Notes under the pieces: model-generated
Databases searched by the model: none
Seen by the model: the letters and a program-made list of their open reading frames with translations, nothing else
Told to the model about the DNA's origin: nothing
From: an uncultured Peptococcaceae bacterium
Lineage (GTDB): Bacteria > Bacillota > Peptococcia > Peptococcales > Peptococcaceae
DNA: 6,676 nucleotides
Assembly: GCA_910585405.1 (NCBI GenBank)
Contig: CAJUDO010000055.1
Coordinates: 1 to 6,676, forward strand
Direction of reading: 5' to 3'
Translations under genes and position numbers: made by a program
Part shown: piece after piece, positions 6,418 to 6,676 of the stretch
How positions within the stretch are numbered: position 1 is the first letter of the stretch
Layout of the letters: every line of letters starts with the position of its first letter

Positions 6418-6676
6418 TTCCGCTTCCTCTTTTGCAGGGCTTTTACTAGCAGCGTCGCAGGCAGCAAAATTGCGATTGCGATTAGAAAAATAAATAATCC
6501 GTCTCGGACGCCTTCCCAATATTTGGCCGTCCAAGTGGATTGTTTGAGCGCATTTTCAGGGACAATTTCAGGCGTGCTGTCGTTTGTGTCAGTTGGTAGT
6601 TCTGTTGTTTGCCCTGTTCTGTGCCCGCGCACCAGAAGCCGGTGGGAATTGACTCCATAGGGCGTACAGGTGACTA
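6414..6676 (-). CDS. srtC: Class C sortase, C-terminal part only (cut by window edge)
   Basis: Only the last 86 residues are visible; the gene continues past the right edge. The frame opens directly with VTCTPYGVNSHRLLV, the class C sortase active-site block, holding the catalytic Cys (third visible residue) and Arg (twelfth). RGHRTG follows, then a polar Thr/Asp/Glu-rich linker, then a C-terminal membrane helix (about GLFIFLIAIAILLPATLLV) and a basic KALQKRKRK tail. This layout is usual for pilus-polymerising SrtC. The stop overlaps the next sortase start as ATGA, so the two are co-transcribed and probably act on the same pilin set, encoded upstream outside the window. The GTG at 6632 is internal to the gene and not a start. 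Confidence 0.93.
   Translation of the reverse strand, partial: VTCTPYGVNSHRLLVRGHRTGQTTELPTDTNDSTPEIVPENALKQSTWTAKYWEGVRDGLFIFLIAIAILLPATLLVKALQKRKRK
6423..6429 (-). promoter_or_regulatory. Ribosome binding site of the second sortase
   Basis: GAGGAAG on the minus strand lies 5 bases before the ATG at 6417, within the last codons of the upstream sortase gene. It supports the short start rather than a longer N-terminal extension. Confidence 0.75.

Noticed and set aside
6418..6534. 39-residue N-terminal extension of the second sortase
   Set aside because: It would overlap the upstream sortase coding sequence by over 100 bases. ATG 6417 has its own ribosome site and begins directly with the expected basic residues and membrane helix.
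6668..6676. GGTGACT-like end of the window as a second adapter
   Set aside because: These bases encode the conserved LVTC of the sortase active site in frame, so the sequence is genuine. The likeness to the adapter start is chance.

Overview
The window reads as DNA from a Firmicute, most likely a gut-type Clostridia species. The evidence is strong AGGAGG-like ribosome binding sites, tightly overlapping operon genes, class C sortases of the Gram-positive pilus type, and a cell-wall hydrolase of the CD1108 type known from Tn1549/CTn-like conjugative elements. No tRNA, rRNA, CRISPR array or intact insertion sequence was seen.

Left part (1-3695, + strand). The first 28 bases match the Illumina TruSeq read-2 adapter and are not biological; they create a false upstream start for the first gene. 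Then comes an AT-rich three-gene ABC transporter operon with overlapping genes: a 674-residue protein with a membrane-permease N-terminus and a large C-terminal ectodomain (75-2099), an ABC ATPase with all its motifs (2092-2907), and a small six-helix membrane protein (2904-3557). A perfect 10-bp-stem terminator with six Ts follows (3665-3695).

Middle (3696-3790). A short GC-rich, hairpin-prone spacer separates two convergent blocks of visibly different base composition. It looks like a junction.

Right part (3791-6676, - strand, transcribed right to left). The order of transcription is the 3' end of a class C sortase, a second class C-like sortase without a C-terminal membrane anchor (4-bp overlap), a 107-bp gap holding two near-identical dyads 60 bp apart, and a membrane-anchored NlpC/P60 protein of the CD1108 mobile-element family. 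The peptidase probably opens the cell wall locally for a conjugation channel. The sortases probably polymerise or anchor LPXTG-type surface proteins or pili encoded beyond the right edge. The genes expected downstream of the CD1108-type gene are absent, and the ABC operon stands there instead.

The points most worth following up are the two dyads, the altered lid motif (DLC in place of DPW/DPF) in the second sortase, the apparent ATA at the ideal start position of the peptidase gene, the peptidase-like but HEXXH-less ectodomain of the first gene, and the element junction. None of these amounts to a proven new system.
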